Positions 17,403 to 25,373 of a stretch of 64,000 bases of DNA are shown here, piece by piece. The DNA is from JACKFE01 sp050248735. GTDB lineage: Bacteria > Nitrospirota > Nitrospiria > Nitrospirales > UBA8639. The translations under genes and the position numbers were made by a program. The stretch covers positions 248,001 through 312,000 of the forward strand of contig JBFWRU010000001.1 in NCBI GenBank assembly GCA_050248735.1, given 5' to 3'. The notes below the pieces were generated by a model. That model was not told the DNA's origin. It did not search any database and saw nothing but the letters and a program-made list of their open reading frames with translations. Position 1 is the first letter of the stretch; each line of letters opens with the position of its first letter.

Positions 17403-18133
17403 GGTCGTCCAGGGGTGGAGTTGATAGGCACTTTCCCGTCTAATCCAACCCAAATGAAGCAGATGGGGTCTCCTACGAGAGCGGTGGGGTAGGTCTTTTT
17501 TTCAACATGGGAGGGGAGCCCGTAGGTCTCACACCAATGTGCTACCCATGGATGTTCTTCGACGGAAGTGGTGACCAGGGCCGGGTAGGTCAGTTTCTGC
17601 ATGCAGGCCGAAAGCATTTTCCATACGGCTTTCCGTTCCTGGGCAAAGGCGGCTGGATCAAAATGGATGGGGTCAGCCCGATTATAGGATAGGGCCGAAA
17701 GGTGGGGAAACTGTTCAGGGTCATTCAAAACACTGACAATCCAGAGATGATCGAACTTTCCCGAGGCGGTTTCCGCCGGTTGAGAAAAAAAGGTGATTCC
17801 GGAATCTTTACAACTCCGGTTCAAAGTTGAAACTTCCGCCTTCCTGAGATTATAGGGAAAAACTTCACGTCCCAAGTCCAGGGTTTCCATGATCAGTGGA
17901 GGAATTTCAGCGACCCCGGCGCCTACGTATAAGCTTTGCCCACTCGATGCCAGCCTGCTCTTGAGTGCCTTAGCCACTCGTATTCCCATTTTTTCGCATG
18001 GTTTTCGACGATCTTCCCAGAAATCGTGCCCTCCTTCATCGCAATAGATTGACCCAAGGGCCTGATAGTCTAATGCCGAAAAAATGAAGGAAATGTCCTT
18101 CATGGACAGTGGGGTTAACGATTGTTCTTTCAT
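17399..18133 (-). CDS. Unrecognised protein coupled to the oxidoreductase; Rossmann-like core
   Basis: A 244-residue soluble protein. Residues around 68-82 (SLYVGAGVAEIPPLIME) have the shape of a degenerate nucleotide- or SAM-binding loop, followed by a strand and KFDHLWIVSVLND, which recalls motif IV of class I methyltransferases. I do not recognise a named family. The ATG at 18133 is used; the frame opens at a TTG at 18154. Its stop overlaps the start of the Gfo/Idh/MocA gene (ATGA), so both probably act on the same compound. It diverges from the glycan locus. Confidence 0.6.
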   Translation of the reverse strand: MKEQSLTPLSMKDISFIFSALDYQALGSIYCDEGGHDFWEDRRKPCEKMGIRVAKALKSRLASSGQSLYVGAGVAEIPPLIMETLDLGREVFPYNLRKAEVSTLNRSCKDSGITFFSQPAETASGKFDHLWIVSVLNDPEQFPHLSALSYNRADPIHFDPAAFAQERKAVWKMLSACMQKLTYPALVTTSVEEHPWVAHWCETYGLPSHVEKKTYPTALVGDPICFIWVGLDGKVPINSTPGRP

Positions 18134-18225
18134 GGCAGCATACTCAAACGGCAAAATCCATTTTTTACCTAGGAAATCTAACCGGCAGTTTTCCGAAGAA
18201 CGCGGGTTCTCCAGAAAGGTCTGAC

Positions 18226-18254
18226 TTGACCAAAAGGGAAAATTTGTGTATTGA
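18226..18254 (+). promoter_or_regulatory. Candidate sigma-70-type promoter upstream of kdsD
   Basis: TTGACC (18226-18231) and TATTGA (18249-18254) are separated by 17 bases. It lies in the 420-base divergent gap in front of the glycan locus, about 300 bases before kdsD. The rest of this gap holds T-rich stretches and an ATCTTT/AAAGAT inverted repeat near 18285 but no gene. The call rests only on sequence match. Confidence 0.35.
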
Positions 18255-18556
18255 TTAGCACACTTATCTTTACCTCTTTATCTTTTTTTAAAGATGGTCC
18301 CTTCTAGGTTGTGGTGATTTTATTCTGGTATCACCCCCAATTTCTTCATTTTTATTTCCCTGTATTTATTTTATTATTCCGAGAGAACAAAAAATGCCAA
18401 TCCACAGGAAACCTCTCTTGAGGTGGTTGTAGGATAACGTGTTGTCGGTCCCCTTGTCCTCCTGTGGCGTGTAGATCGTTCTTCGTTTGTAGGCAAGGTA
18501 GGAGTTGCCGGGATCCAACCTTAAGGTGGCTCTTTAGGACTAAAGGAGAAACGTTT

Positions 18557-19522
18557 TTGGATATTCTTGAAGAACTCCGTCGGGTCATCAGATTGGAAGG
18601 ACAGGCCATTGCCCATCTTGAGGAAAGCCTTGGGCCGTCCTTTGTCGAAGCTGTCCTGATGCTGCAGGCCTGTGCGGGCAAAATCATTGTGACCGGGGTT
18701 GGCAAATCCGGTCTGATTGCCAATAAAATTGCCGCGACCCTGGTCTCTACGGGTACTCCTGCCGTGTTCCTGCATGGGTCTGAGGGGATGCATGGAGACA
18801 TCGGAATTGTCGCGAAAGATGACATTGTTCTGGCCGTGGGCAAATCTGGGGAGAGTGAGGAACTCGTTGCCCTGTTGCCGTTTATCCGGAAAATCGGCGC
18901 AAAGATTATCGCCATTACGGCTCAACCCAAATCCACCTTGGCATCCCATAGTGATCTGGTTCTGATTACACCGATTGTCGAGGAGGCCTGTCCGTTGAAG
19001 TTGGCCCCCACCTGCAGCACAACCGCCGCGCTGGTATTGGGCGATGCTCTGGCCATGGCTCTGATGAAGCTTCGAAACTTTCAACCTGCCGATTTTGCCC
19101 TGTTTCATCCTGGAGGTCAGCTCGGGAAGCGTCTGATTTTGACGGTTGGAGATTTGATGCGGCAAGGGGAGGCCAATCCGTTGATTGATTTGCAGGATAG
19201 TATTCGCACCGTGTTATGCGAAATGACCGGAAAACGTGCAGGAGCCGTTTCGGTCATTGATAAGGAATACCGGTTGCTGGGTCTGATTACCGATTATGAC
19301 ATTCGGCGTGTCTTGGAAGCGGGAAAGGACTTGTTTTCCCTCTCGGTGAGTGAGGTGATGAATGCCAAGCCAAGTTGGGTCTATGAAGATGAAAAGGCGG
19401 TCAAGGCGCTGGAATGTATGGAGAAACGGGCAAAACCCATTTCCCTGCTTCCGGTATTAAATCGACAGGAAAAAGTGGTGGGAATGATCCATGTTCATGA
19501 TCTGATATCGCGAGGGTTATAG
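18557..19522 (+). CDS. kdsD: D-arabinose 5-phosphate isomerase (Kdo pathway)
   Basis: A 321-residue KpsF/GutQ/KdsD-type enzyme that converts ribulose 5-phosphate to arabinose 5-phosphate, the first step towards Kdo for lipopolysaccharide or capsule. The N-terminal SIS sugar-isomerase domain has GVGKSGLIANKIAATL near residue 46, AVGKSGESEELV near 97 and the family mark FHPGGQLGKRL. Two CBS domains occupy about residues 205-321 (GLITDYDIRRVL, MIHVHDLISRGL). The start is a TTG at 18557: AAGGAG at 18543-18548 sits 8 bases upstream and the product then begins LDILEEL, matching the family length. The open frame to 18464 is upstream readthrough. It heads the glycan locus. Confidence 0.93.
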   Translation: MDILEELRRVIRLEGQAIAHLEESLGPSFVEAVLMLQACAGKIIVTGVGKSGLIANKIAATLVSTGTPAVFLHGSEGMHGDIGIVAKDDIVLAVGKSGESEELVALLPFIRKIGAKIIAITAQPKSTLASHSDLVLITPIVEEACPLKLAPTCSTTAALVLGDALAMALMKLRNFQPADFALFHPGGQLGKRLILTVGDLMRQGEANPLIDLQDSIRTVLCEMTGKRAGAVSVIDKEYRLLGLITDYDIRRVLEAGKDLFSLSVSEVMNAKPSWVYEDEKAVKALECMEKRAKPISLLPVLNRQEKVVGMIHVHDLISRGL

Positions 19523-19659
19523 TGGGAGCAATCGAAAAACTTCACCTCCCATGTCCTGCTTGGAGGTTCTCGAAACGTTTGAGTGAGTTGAGTAAAGACA
19601 CTTATCCTCTAGGTTAAGAATGTAGCACTCTGACATTTGGTTTTTTTGAATGACTGCTT

Positions 19660-20961
19660 ATGAGTATCCACAGGGACGTGGTTCAGGCTGAAAAAATCTC
19701 TTTCACAGAATTGTTCTCCCACGAAGGAATGTGGAGGGGATTAGGGTGGGGTCTCTGTTTTATTTCACTCCTGGGGTTTTCCCCACGGCTGTTTCATTTT
19801 CAGGAATACGTGTTCTTTGTTTTACTGGGTTTTGGCATTCTGGCCTGCCTTTGTAAAAGACGGTCTCTGAAAATTGGGTCATCTCTGACCATCCCGTTTC
19901 TGCTTTTTGGGGGTTGGGTGGCTATTACCATCCCCTTTTCGATTGATCCGTTGGTAAGTCTTCAAGAATGGCAAAAGGTAGTGGCACAATTTGCCGTGTT
20001 CTATGGAACGTGTCTCATCGCCCGTGAACAACAGGCCAAACCATTCCAGCGTAACATTTTGACTGTGTTGGGGTTGGGAACATTTCTCTCCTGTACATAT
20101 TCTCTTTTAGATTTCTGGGGACGGGGTGGGAATATTTGGGACAGAAATATTCGTGCGGGATTTCCCTTATCTGACGGACCTGATTTTACCTGGTTGAGTA
20201 CCAATGTCTTAATGGTGTTGCCTATGTTAGCTGTTGGATTATTTGTTGAGAAATCCCCGTGGAAAAAAATTGGATGGAGTGTAACAATTATGTTGGCCAT
20301 ATTTGGTTTAGTCTTTTCCTATACCAGAGGAGTATGGCTGGGATTTTTTGTCCAAGTGGTCTTAGCCGTCTGTATTATGAATCGAAGGGTGGGATGGTGG
20401 ATGATGGGAGTGGGTGCGTCTCTAGCGATAGTGTTGGTTCTGGTGGTCGCTTCACTTGGGCTTCATCGTGAGACTTTGGACCCGTGGACGGTAAAGGCTC
20501 GATTAGCGATATGGGAAATGGGTGTTGCGGATATTTTGGAGCACCCTATTGCAGGTGTGGGTTATGGAATCCCGATATTCCAGAAACGGCATGCAGATGA
20601 TATTGCGCAACTTGAAACGGTCGTAACCGGCATTCCTAAAATTCCTGAAAAACCTCATAATTGGTATCTTATGATTGCCATGGGAAGCGGTCTTCCCGGA
20701 TTGCTGTTCTTCATGTTTTTATTGTCACGGACATGGATGATATTGTGGGCTGGACTCAATGAGGCTTTAAGAACAGATCAGCGGTTTTGGATATTAGGAA
20801 CTTTATTAATGGCCACTGGCTTCTTTATCCGAAATATTTTTGATGACAGTTTCGGGGGTAGTCATTCTTATTTGTGTTGGATGCTCATAGGGTGTTCTGT
20901 GGTATTGATTCAGCATGCTAGGGCCATGAAATCTGATGGAAATCCTTCCTCGGCAGAATAG
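19660..20961 (+). CDS. O-antigen ligase/polymerase-like membrane protein
   Basis: A 433-residue protein with about ten or eleven membrane helices and the conserved loop of the WaaL/Wzy family. FSYTRGVWLGFF near residue 220 holds the Arg typical of the large periplasmic loop, and ILEHPIAGVGYGIPIF with EKPHNWYLMIAMGSGLPG near 298-350 matches the second half, including the conserved His. Such proteins polymerise or ligate lipid-linked glycans on the periplasmic side. Sequence alone does not separate polymerase from ligase. The locus also has an ABC exporter, which does not need a Wzy, so ligase is slightly preferred. Confidence 0.8.
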   Translation: MSIHRDVVQAEKISFTELFSHEGMWRGLGWGLCFISLLGFSPRLFHFQEYVFFVLLGFGILACLCKRRSLKIGSSLTIPFLLFGGWVAITIPFSIDPLVSLQEWQKVVAQFAVFYGTCLIAREQQAKPFQRNILTVLGLGTFLSCTYSLLDFWGRGGNIWDRNIRAGFPLSDGPDFTWLSTNVLMVLPMLAVGLFVEKSPWKKIGWSVTIMLAIFGLVFSYTRGVWLGFFVQVVLAVCIMNRRVGWWMMGVGASLAIVLVLVVASLGLHRETLDPWTVKARLAIWEMGVADILEHPIAGVGYGIPIFQKRHADDIAQLETVVTGIPKIPEKPHNWYLMIAMGSGLPGLLFFMFLLSRTWMILWAGLNEALRTDQRFWILGTLLMATGFFIRNIFDDSFGGSHSYLCWMLIGCSVVLIQHARAMKSDGNPSSAE

Positions 20962-21052
20962 CCCAGAAAGGGTGGAAAAATGAAAAGTCACACAAGAATA
21001 CTTTTGAACAAAGCATGCAATCCGATATCGATATTTTTGGTTTCTTGGGATA

Positions 21053-21081
21053 TTCAATTAAGCTATCAGTGTTTATATAGT
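21053..21081 (+). promoter_or_regulatory. Candidate promoter ahead of the first NeuB-like gene
   Basis: TTCAAT (21053-21058) and TATAGT (21076-21081) are 17 bases apart, in a 208-base gap that is AT-rich and lacks a gene. A weaker pair, TTGAAC (21004) and TATCGA (21026), lies just upstream. It could start transcription of the nonulosonate module separately from kdsD and the ligase gene. Confidence 0.3.
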
Positions 21082-21130
21082 AGGAGCAGAGGGAACTTCC
21101 TTGGAGCGGGAATGAACGTTTCCTGTGATT

Positions 21131-21169
21131 AATAATCTGGTGCCCTAAGTGGCAAAATAGGGGATTATT
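21131..21169 (+). promoter_or_regulatory. Hairpin covering the ribosome-binding site of the first NeuB-like gene
   Basis: AATAATC (21131-21137) is exactly complementary to GATTATT (21163-21169), which abuts the ATG at 21170. Inside it TGCC (21141-21144) pairs with GGCA (21151-21154). The GGGG that would act as ribosome-binding site (21160-21163) lies within the structure. This could limit translation until the helix opens. Confidence 0.35.
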
Positions 21170-22243
21170 ATGAAGACACAAAGAGCAACTATGGTTATCG
21201 GGAAACGCCACATTCATGATGGCGGTGATTGTTATGTTATTGCTGAGATTGGTCACAATCACCAGGGAAATTTGGACACGTGCAAGAAACTATTTCTTGC
21301 TGCAAAAAACTCCGGAGCGGATGCGGTCAAATTGCAGAAACGTGATAATAAAACGTTGTTTACCAAGGCCGCCTATGACAAACCCTATGATAATCCCAAT
21401 AGCTTTGGCGCAACCTATGGGGAACATCGGGAGTTTCTTGAATTTGGATGGCCTGAATATGTTGAGCTGCAGGCCTATGCCCGGGACCTTGACCTTGATT
21501 TTTTTTCAACAGCATTTGATATTCCCAGTGCGGACTTTTTGGAGCGCCTAAACGTCCCCGCCTATAAGCTTGCTTCCGGCGATCTCAAATCCACACCTCT
21601 GTTGAAGCATGTTGCCAAATTTGGCAAACCGTTAATCCTAAGCACGGGCGGAGCCACTCTGGATGATATTCGTCGAGCATACGAAGTTGTAAGGCCGTTG
21701 AATAATCAGATTTGTATTATGCAATGCACTGCCGGGTATCCTCCGGAATGGCATGAACTTAATTTAATGGTGATTGATACCTTGCGAAAAGAATTTCCCA
21801 ATATTGTGATTGGGTTTTCCAGTCATGATAGCGGTATTGCGATGGCTATCGCCGGTTACATGCTGGGGGCACGGATTATTGAAAAACATTTTACGTTGAA
21901 TCGGGCCATGAAAGGGACCGACCATGCCTTTTCTTTGGAGCCCACTGGGTTAACCAAAATGGTTCGGGATTTGCGCCGGTTAAAGCTATCGTTGGGTGAC
22001 GGGAAAAAAATCACTTATCCAAGTGAAAAAGCCCCAATTACCAAAATGGGCAAGAGTTTGGTTGCCGCAAGAGATCTTCCGCAAGGCTATGTTTTGACAG
22101 AGGAAGATATTTTCATGAAATCTCCTGGGGGCGGGATTCCACCCTATGAATGGGACAGTTTAGTTGGCATGACGCTCACCCAACCTATGAAAAAAGATGA
22201 GACTTTTGATGCCGCCAAAATTGCCGTTAAAAAACGAGCATAG
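21170..22243 (+). CDS. NeuB-family nonulosonate (sialic acid-type) synthase, copy 1
   Basis: A 357-residue enzyme of the NeuB/SpsE/LegI/PseI family, which condenses phosphoenolpyruvate with a six-carbon sugar to a nine-carbon 2-keto acid. The TIM barrel shows YVIAEIGHNHQGNL at residues 23-36, DAVKLQKR, ASGDLKSTPLLKH, LSTGGATLDDI and the metal/PEP-site segment IIEKHFTLNRAMKGTDHAFS. A C-terminal SAF (antifreeze-like) domain starts near residue 295 (SLVAARDLPQGYVLTEEDI). The exact sugar cannot be told. It leads a module with an SDR, an aldehyde dehydrogenase, a CMP-sugar transferase and a transketolase. A second synthase is at 40155. Confidence 0.88.
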   Translation: MKTQRATMVIGKRHIHDGGDCYVIAEIGHNHQGNLDTCKKLFLAAKNSGADAVKLQKRDNKTLFTKAAYDKPYDNPNSFGATYGEHREFLEFGWPEYVELQAYARDLDLDFFSTAFDIPSADFLERLNVPAYKLASGDLKSTPLLKHVAKFGKPLILSTGGATLDDIRRAYEVVRPLNNQICIMQCTAGYPPEWHELNLMVIDTLRKEFPNIVIGFSSHDSGIAMAIAGYMLGARIIEKHFTLNRAMKGTDHAFSLEPTGLTKMVRDLRRLKLSLGDGKKITYPSEKAPITKMGKSLVAARDLPQGYVLTEEDIFMKSPGGGIPPYEWDSLVGMTLTQPMKKDETFDAAKIAVKKRA

Positions 22244-22297
22244 GGCCGTAATTTTTCAAGAGGAACGATAACGTTCAATTGGGGAAAACCACGCATC

Positions 22298-23116
22298 GTG
22301 ACTAGACAATTGGATCCTCTTTTTGAGGTCAGGGAAGAGGTGGTCCTTATTACGGGAGTTGCCGGCCAATTAGGTGCAGAGTATGCTCAGGTGTTTCTTG
22401 AGCGAGGTGCTCGTGTCGTAGGGGTAGATATCCTTTCCTCAGAACGTTGCCACGTGCTCATATCAAAGTTTTCAGATCAATTTTTTTTCTGTGAGGCGGA
22501 TGTCACCAAGAAAGTCTCTCTGCAGAAGGTTCTGTCTCAGGTCGTAGAGAAATTCGGGGTACCCTCCGTGTTGATTAATAATGCGGCAATTGATTCACCG
22601 CCGTCGTCGCCTCCTGAGGAAAACGGCCCGTTTGAGGAGTATCCCGAAGCTTCCTGGGATAAGGTGATGGACGTTAATCTGAAAGGCGTCTATCACTGTT
22701 GTCAGGTTTTTGGTGGTGCGATGGCCCAGAAAGGCCGTGGAGCAATCATCAATGTGGCCTCAATTTATGGACTCGTTTCCCCCGACCAGAATTTGTATGA
22801 ATACCGAAGGCAGCGGGGAGAGGTTTTTTATAAGCCTGCCGCTTATGCCGTTTCTAAATCTGGAATATTAAACCTCACTCGATATTTGGCCGTGTATTGG
22901 GCCAAGAAGCAGATTAGGGTGAACACGTTGACCATTGCCGGCGTTTTCAATAACCAGGAGCAGAGCTTCTTGGATGGTTATTGTAGCCGAATTCCAATCG
23001 GACGAATGGCCAGCGTTAGAGATTACAATGGAGCTGTTCTTTTTTTAGCCAGCTCCGCCTCATGCTATATGACGGGTGCCAATTTAGTGGTTGATGGCGG
23101 GTGGACGGCGATTTAA
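22298..23116 (+). CDS. Short-chain dehydrogenase/reductase
   Basis: A 272-residue NAD(P)-dependent SDR. The nucleotide loop is TGVAGQLGAEY near residue 20, followed by NNAA (LINNAAID), a Ser in INVASIYG, and the catalytic YAVSK pair (Tyr183, Lys187). The end LVVDGGWTAI is standard for classical SDRs. It starts with GTG at 22298. Its place between a NeuB-like synthase and an aldehyde dehydrogenase suggests oxidation or reduction of a sugar hydroxyl or keto group in a nonulosonate route; this is inferred. Confidence 0.88.
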   Translation: MTRQLDPLFEVREEVVLITGVAGQLGAEYAQVFLERGARVVGVDILSSERCHVLISKFSDQFFFCEADVTKKVSLQKVLSQVVEKFGVPSVLINNAAIDSPPSSPPEENGPFEEYPEASWDKVMDVNLKGVYHCCQVFGGAMAQKGRGAIINVASIYGLVSPDQNLYEYRRQRGEVFYKPAAYAVSKSGILNLTRYLAVYWAKKQIRVNTLTIAGVFNNQEQSFLDGYCSRIPIGRMASVRDYNGAVLFLASSASCYMTGANLVVDGGWTAI

Positions 23117-23124
23117 GAAAACCA

Positions 23125-24585
23125 ATGTCTATCACAAAAATTCCCAATTGGATTAATGGACGGGAAGTGCTTCCCACTGAGCTTGCCTGGCTAGATAAAT
23201 TCAATCCTCATAACGGGGAGTTATTGAGCAGGGTGGCCGACTCCTCGGAGGCGGATGTTCATCAGGCGGTTTCGGCTGCCGAGCAGACCTTTGTTGCCTG
23301 GTCAGAGCTCACACCGGTCAAACGTGGCCAGATTCTCGGAAATTTGGTTGATGTGATGAAGCAACATCGGGACGAACTGGCCGAGGGTATCGCCTTGGAA
23401 ACGGCGAAGCCCCCACAGGATGCCAAAGGGGAAGTGACTGGGGCCATTCTTCAAGGGGAGTTTTTTGCGGGAGAGGGGATGAGGCTGTATGGGCGATCTC
23501 TCACTTCTGGAATGGTAGGGAAATATAGTCACACGGTACGTCAACCGCGTGGCATTGCAGGCCTGATTGTTCCGGCCAATACTCCTATTGCCAATATTTC
23601 CTGGAAAATCTTTCCTGCCCTAATTTGTGGAAACACCGTAGTCCTAAAGGCCTCGGAAGATGCCCCCCATGTGGCTCTCCTGTTTGGACAGATGGCCAAA
23701 CAAGCCGGTATACCCGATGGGGTCCTGAATGTCATTCAAGGGAGTGGAAAAAAGTCAGGGGCTTCTTTAGTGACAGATAGTCGGGTTGGAGTTATTAGTT
23801 TTACGGGTTCAACCGAGGTTGGCCGGTGGATTGCGGAGGTGGCCGGACAACGCTTGGCACGGGTATCGTTGGAACTTGGCGGAAAGAACCCCTTTGTGGT
23901 GTGTGATGATGCTGACATGGAGCAGGCCATACACTGGGCTTCGCTTTCGGCTTTTAGCAATGCGGGGCAACGGTGTGCTTCAGGAAGTCGTATGATTGTC
24001 TTTCGTAAAGTCTATGAGGAATTTCGAGAACGTCTTATCACTAAAGCCAAAAGCTTGAAGTTAGGAGTGGCACCTGATTGCGATCTTGGTCCGGTAATAA
24101 ACGAACGTCAACATCAATCTATTCTTCAGTCACTGGACAAGGCGAAGGCTGAAGGAGGACATATAGTCTGCGGTGGGTTCCGGCCTGCTAATCCCGAACT
24201 GTCGAAGGGATATTATATCCTTCCCACAGTGCTTGAAGGGCTGGACCCGAAGGCAGAAATGAGTTGTCGGGAAATTTTCGGACCGGTGACGACGTTGTAC
24301 TCGGTTGAGAATCTCACGGAAGCTCTTTGTTTGGCCAACCAAAGTGAGTATGGCCTAACAGCGTCCATCCATACCCGGAGTGTTGATCGAGCCATGTGGT
24401 TTGCCCAACGGGTTCGAGCAGGGGTGGCCAACATTAATCTGGGAACCTATGGAAGCGAACCGCATATGCCATTTGGGGGATTTGGGGCATCAAGCAACGG
24501 AACCCGTGAACCTGGGGTGGAGGCCTTGGATGTGTATTCTGAGTTGAAAAATATTTCATTTTTTACCCGATTCGATCAGATATGA
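23125..24585 (+). CDS. NAD(P)-dependent aldehyde dehydrogenase
   Basis: A 486-residue member of the aldehyde dehydrogenase superfamily. It has the catalytic Cys284 in NAGQRCASGSR, the general base Glu250 in LELGGKNPF, the cofactor loop FTGSTEVGRWI and the N-anchor IVPANTPIANISWKIFPAL. The ATG at 23125 (MSITKI) follows the SDR stop by 8 bases; a GTG at 23101 inside the SDR is not needed. Its stop overlaps the next start (ATGA). Such an enzyme is unusual inside a sialic-acid-type module and may make an aldonic or uronic acid or process an aldehyde for the transketolase. The substrate is unknown. Confidence 0.88.
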   Translation: MSITKIPNWINGREVLPTELAWLDKFNPHNGELLSRVADSSEADVHQAVSAAEQTFVAWSELTPVKRGQILGNLVDVMKQHRDELAEGIALETAKPPQDAKGEVTGAILQGEFFAGEGMRLYGRSLTSGMVGKYSHTVRQPRGIAGLIVPANTPIANISWKIFPALICGNTVVLKASEDAPHVALLFGQMAKQAGIPDGVLNVIQGSGKKSGASLVTDSRVGVISFTGSTEVGRWIAEVAGQRLARVSLELGGKNPFVVCDDADMEQAIHWASLSAFSNAGQRCASGSRMIVFRKVYEEFRERLITKAKSLKLGVAPDCDLGPVINERQHQSILQSLDKAKAEGGHIVCGGFRPANPELSKGYYILPTVLEGLDPKAEMSCREIFGPVTTLYSVENLTEALCLANQSEYGLTASIHTRSVDRAMWFAQRVRAGVANINLGTYGSEPHMPFGGFGASSNGTREPGVEALDVYSELKNISFFTRFDQI

Positions 24586-25361
24586 CTTCCGTGCAACCTT
24601 CTGCCATCGCATTCATTCCGGCCCGTTCAGGTTCCAAGCGAGTTCCCCATAAAAACGTCCGTTTATTAGATGGTCATCCGGTCCTGGCTTACTCCATTCG
24701 TGCAGCTTTGGACAGTGGAGTCTTTGAGTCCGTCATGTGTGCCACGGACAGTGAGCGGTATGCGGAGGTGGCTCGCTATTATGGGGCCGAGGTTCCGTTT
24801 CTCCGTCCAGCCGAAATCTCAGGAGATCGTTCTCCGGATATTGAGTGGGTAGTATGGATGTTGAATGCGCTCAAAGAAGCAGGGCGGGTTTTTCCGATTT
24901 TTAGTATTCTTCGTCCTACGAGTCCTTTTCGCCAAGCAGAGACTATCCAACGGGCTTGGTCCCTGTTTATTCAAGATCCTCATGCTGATTCTCTTCGCGC
25001 CGTTCAAAAGTGTAAACAGCATCCCGGAAAGATGTGGATCGTCAATGGGAATCGCATGCAATCGTTGTTGCCGTTTAGGCAGGGTTCGACCCCATGGCAT
25101 AGTAGCCAATATGCGGCTCTTCCCGAGGTCTATGCCCAAGATGCCAGTTTGGAAATGGCCTGGTCCCGGGTTGCCTTGAAGCAAAAGAGTATTTCTGGTG
25201 AAGCCATTATTCCGTTTGTGAGTCAGGGCCGGGAGGGTTTTGACATTAACGATCAGGAGGACTGGTGGGTGGCTGAGCGATTGTTGGCCACGCAGGAGGT
25301 TTCGTTGCCCAGGATTGGGGTGACTCCTTTTCAGTTTGACGATAATCTGGTTGAGGGATGA
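24582..25361 (+). CDS. CMP-sugar synthase (acylneuraminate cytidylyltransferase family)
   Basis: A 259-residue nucleotidyltransferase of the NeuA/PseF/KdsB group, which activates a 2-keto sugar acid with CTP. The nucleotide motif IPARSGSKRVPHKN lies at residues 12-25. LRPTSPFRQAETI near 108 and the C-terminal FDINDQEDWWVAERLL are standard for the family. It would act on the product of the NeuB-like synthase at 21170. The start overlaps the stop of the aldehyde dehydrogenase (ATGA), showing that the two belong to one translational unit. Confidence 0.88.
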   Translation: MTSVQPSAIAFIPARSGSKRVPHKNVRLLDGHPVLAYSIRAALDSGVFESVMCATDSERYAEVARYYGAEVPFLRPAEISGDRSPDIEWVVWMLNALKEAGRVFPIFSILRPTSPFRQAETIQRAWSLFIQDPHADSLRAVQKCKQHPGKMWIVNGNRMQSLLPFRQGSTPWHSSQYAALPEVYAQDASLEMAWSRVALKQKSISGEAIIPFVSQGREGFDINDQEDWWVAERLLATQEVSLPRIGVTPFQFDDNLVEG

Positions 25362-25373
25362 GGAAAATTTGCT

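Noticed and set aside
19540..19575. ACCTCC/GGAGGT hairpin after kdsD as a terminator
   Set aside because: No T run follows; not distinguishable from chance.
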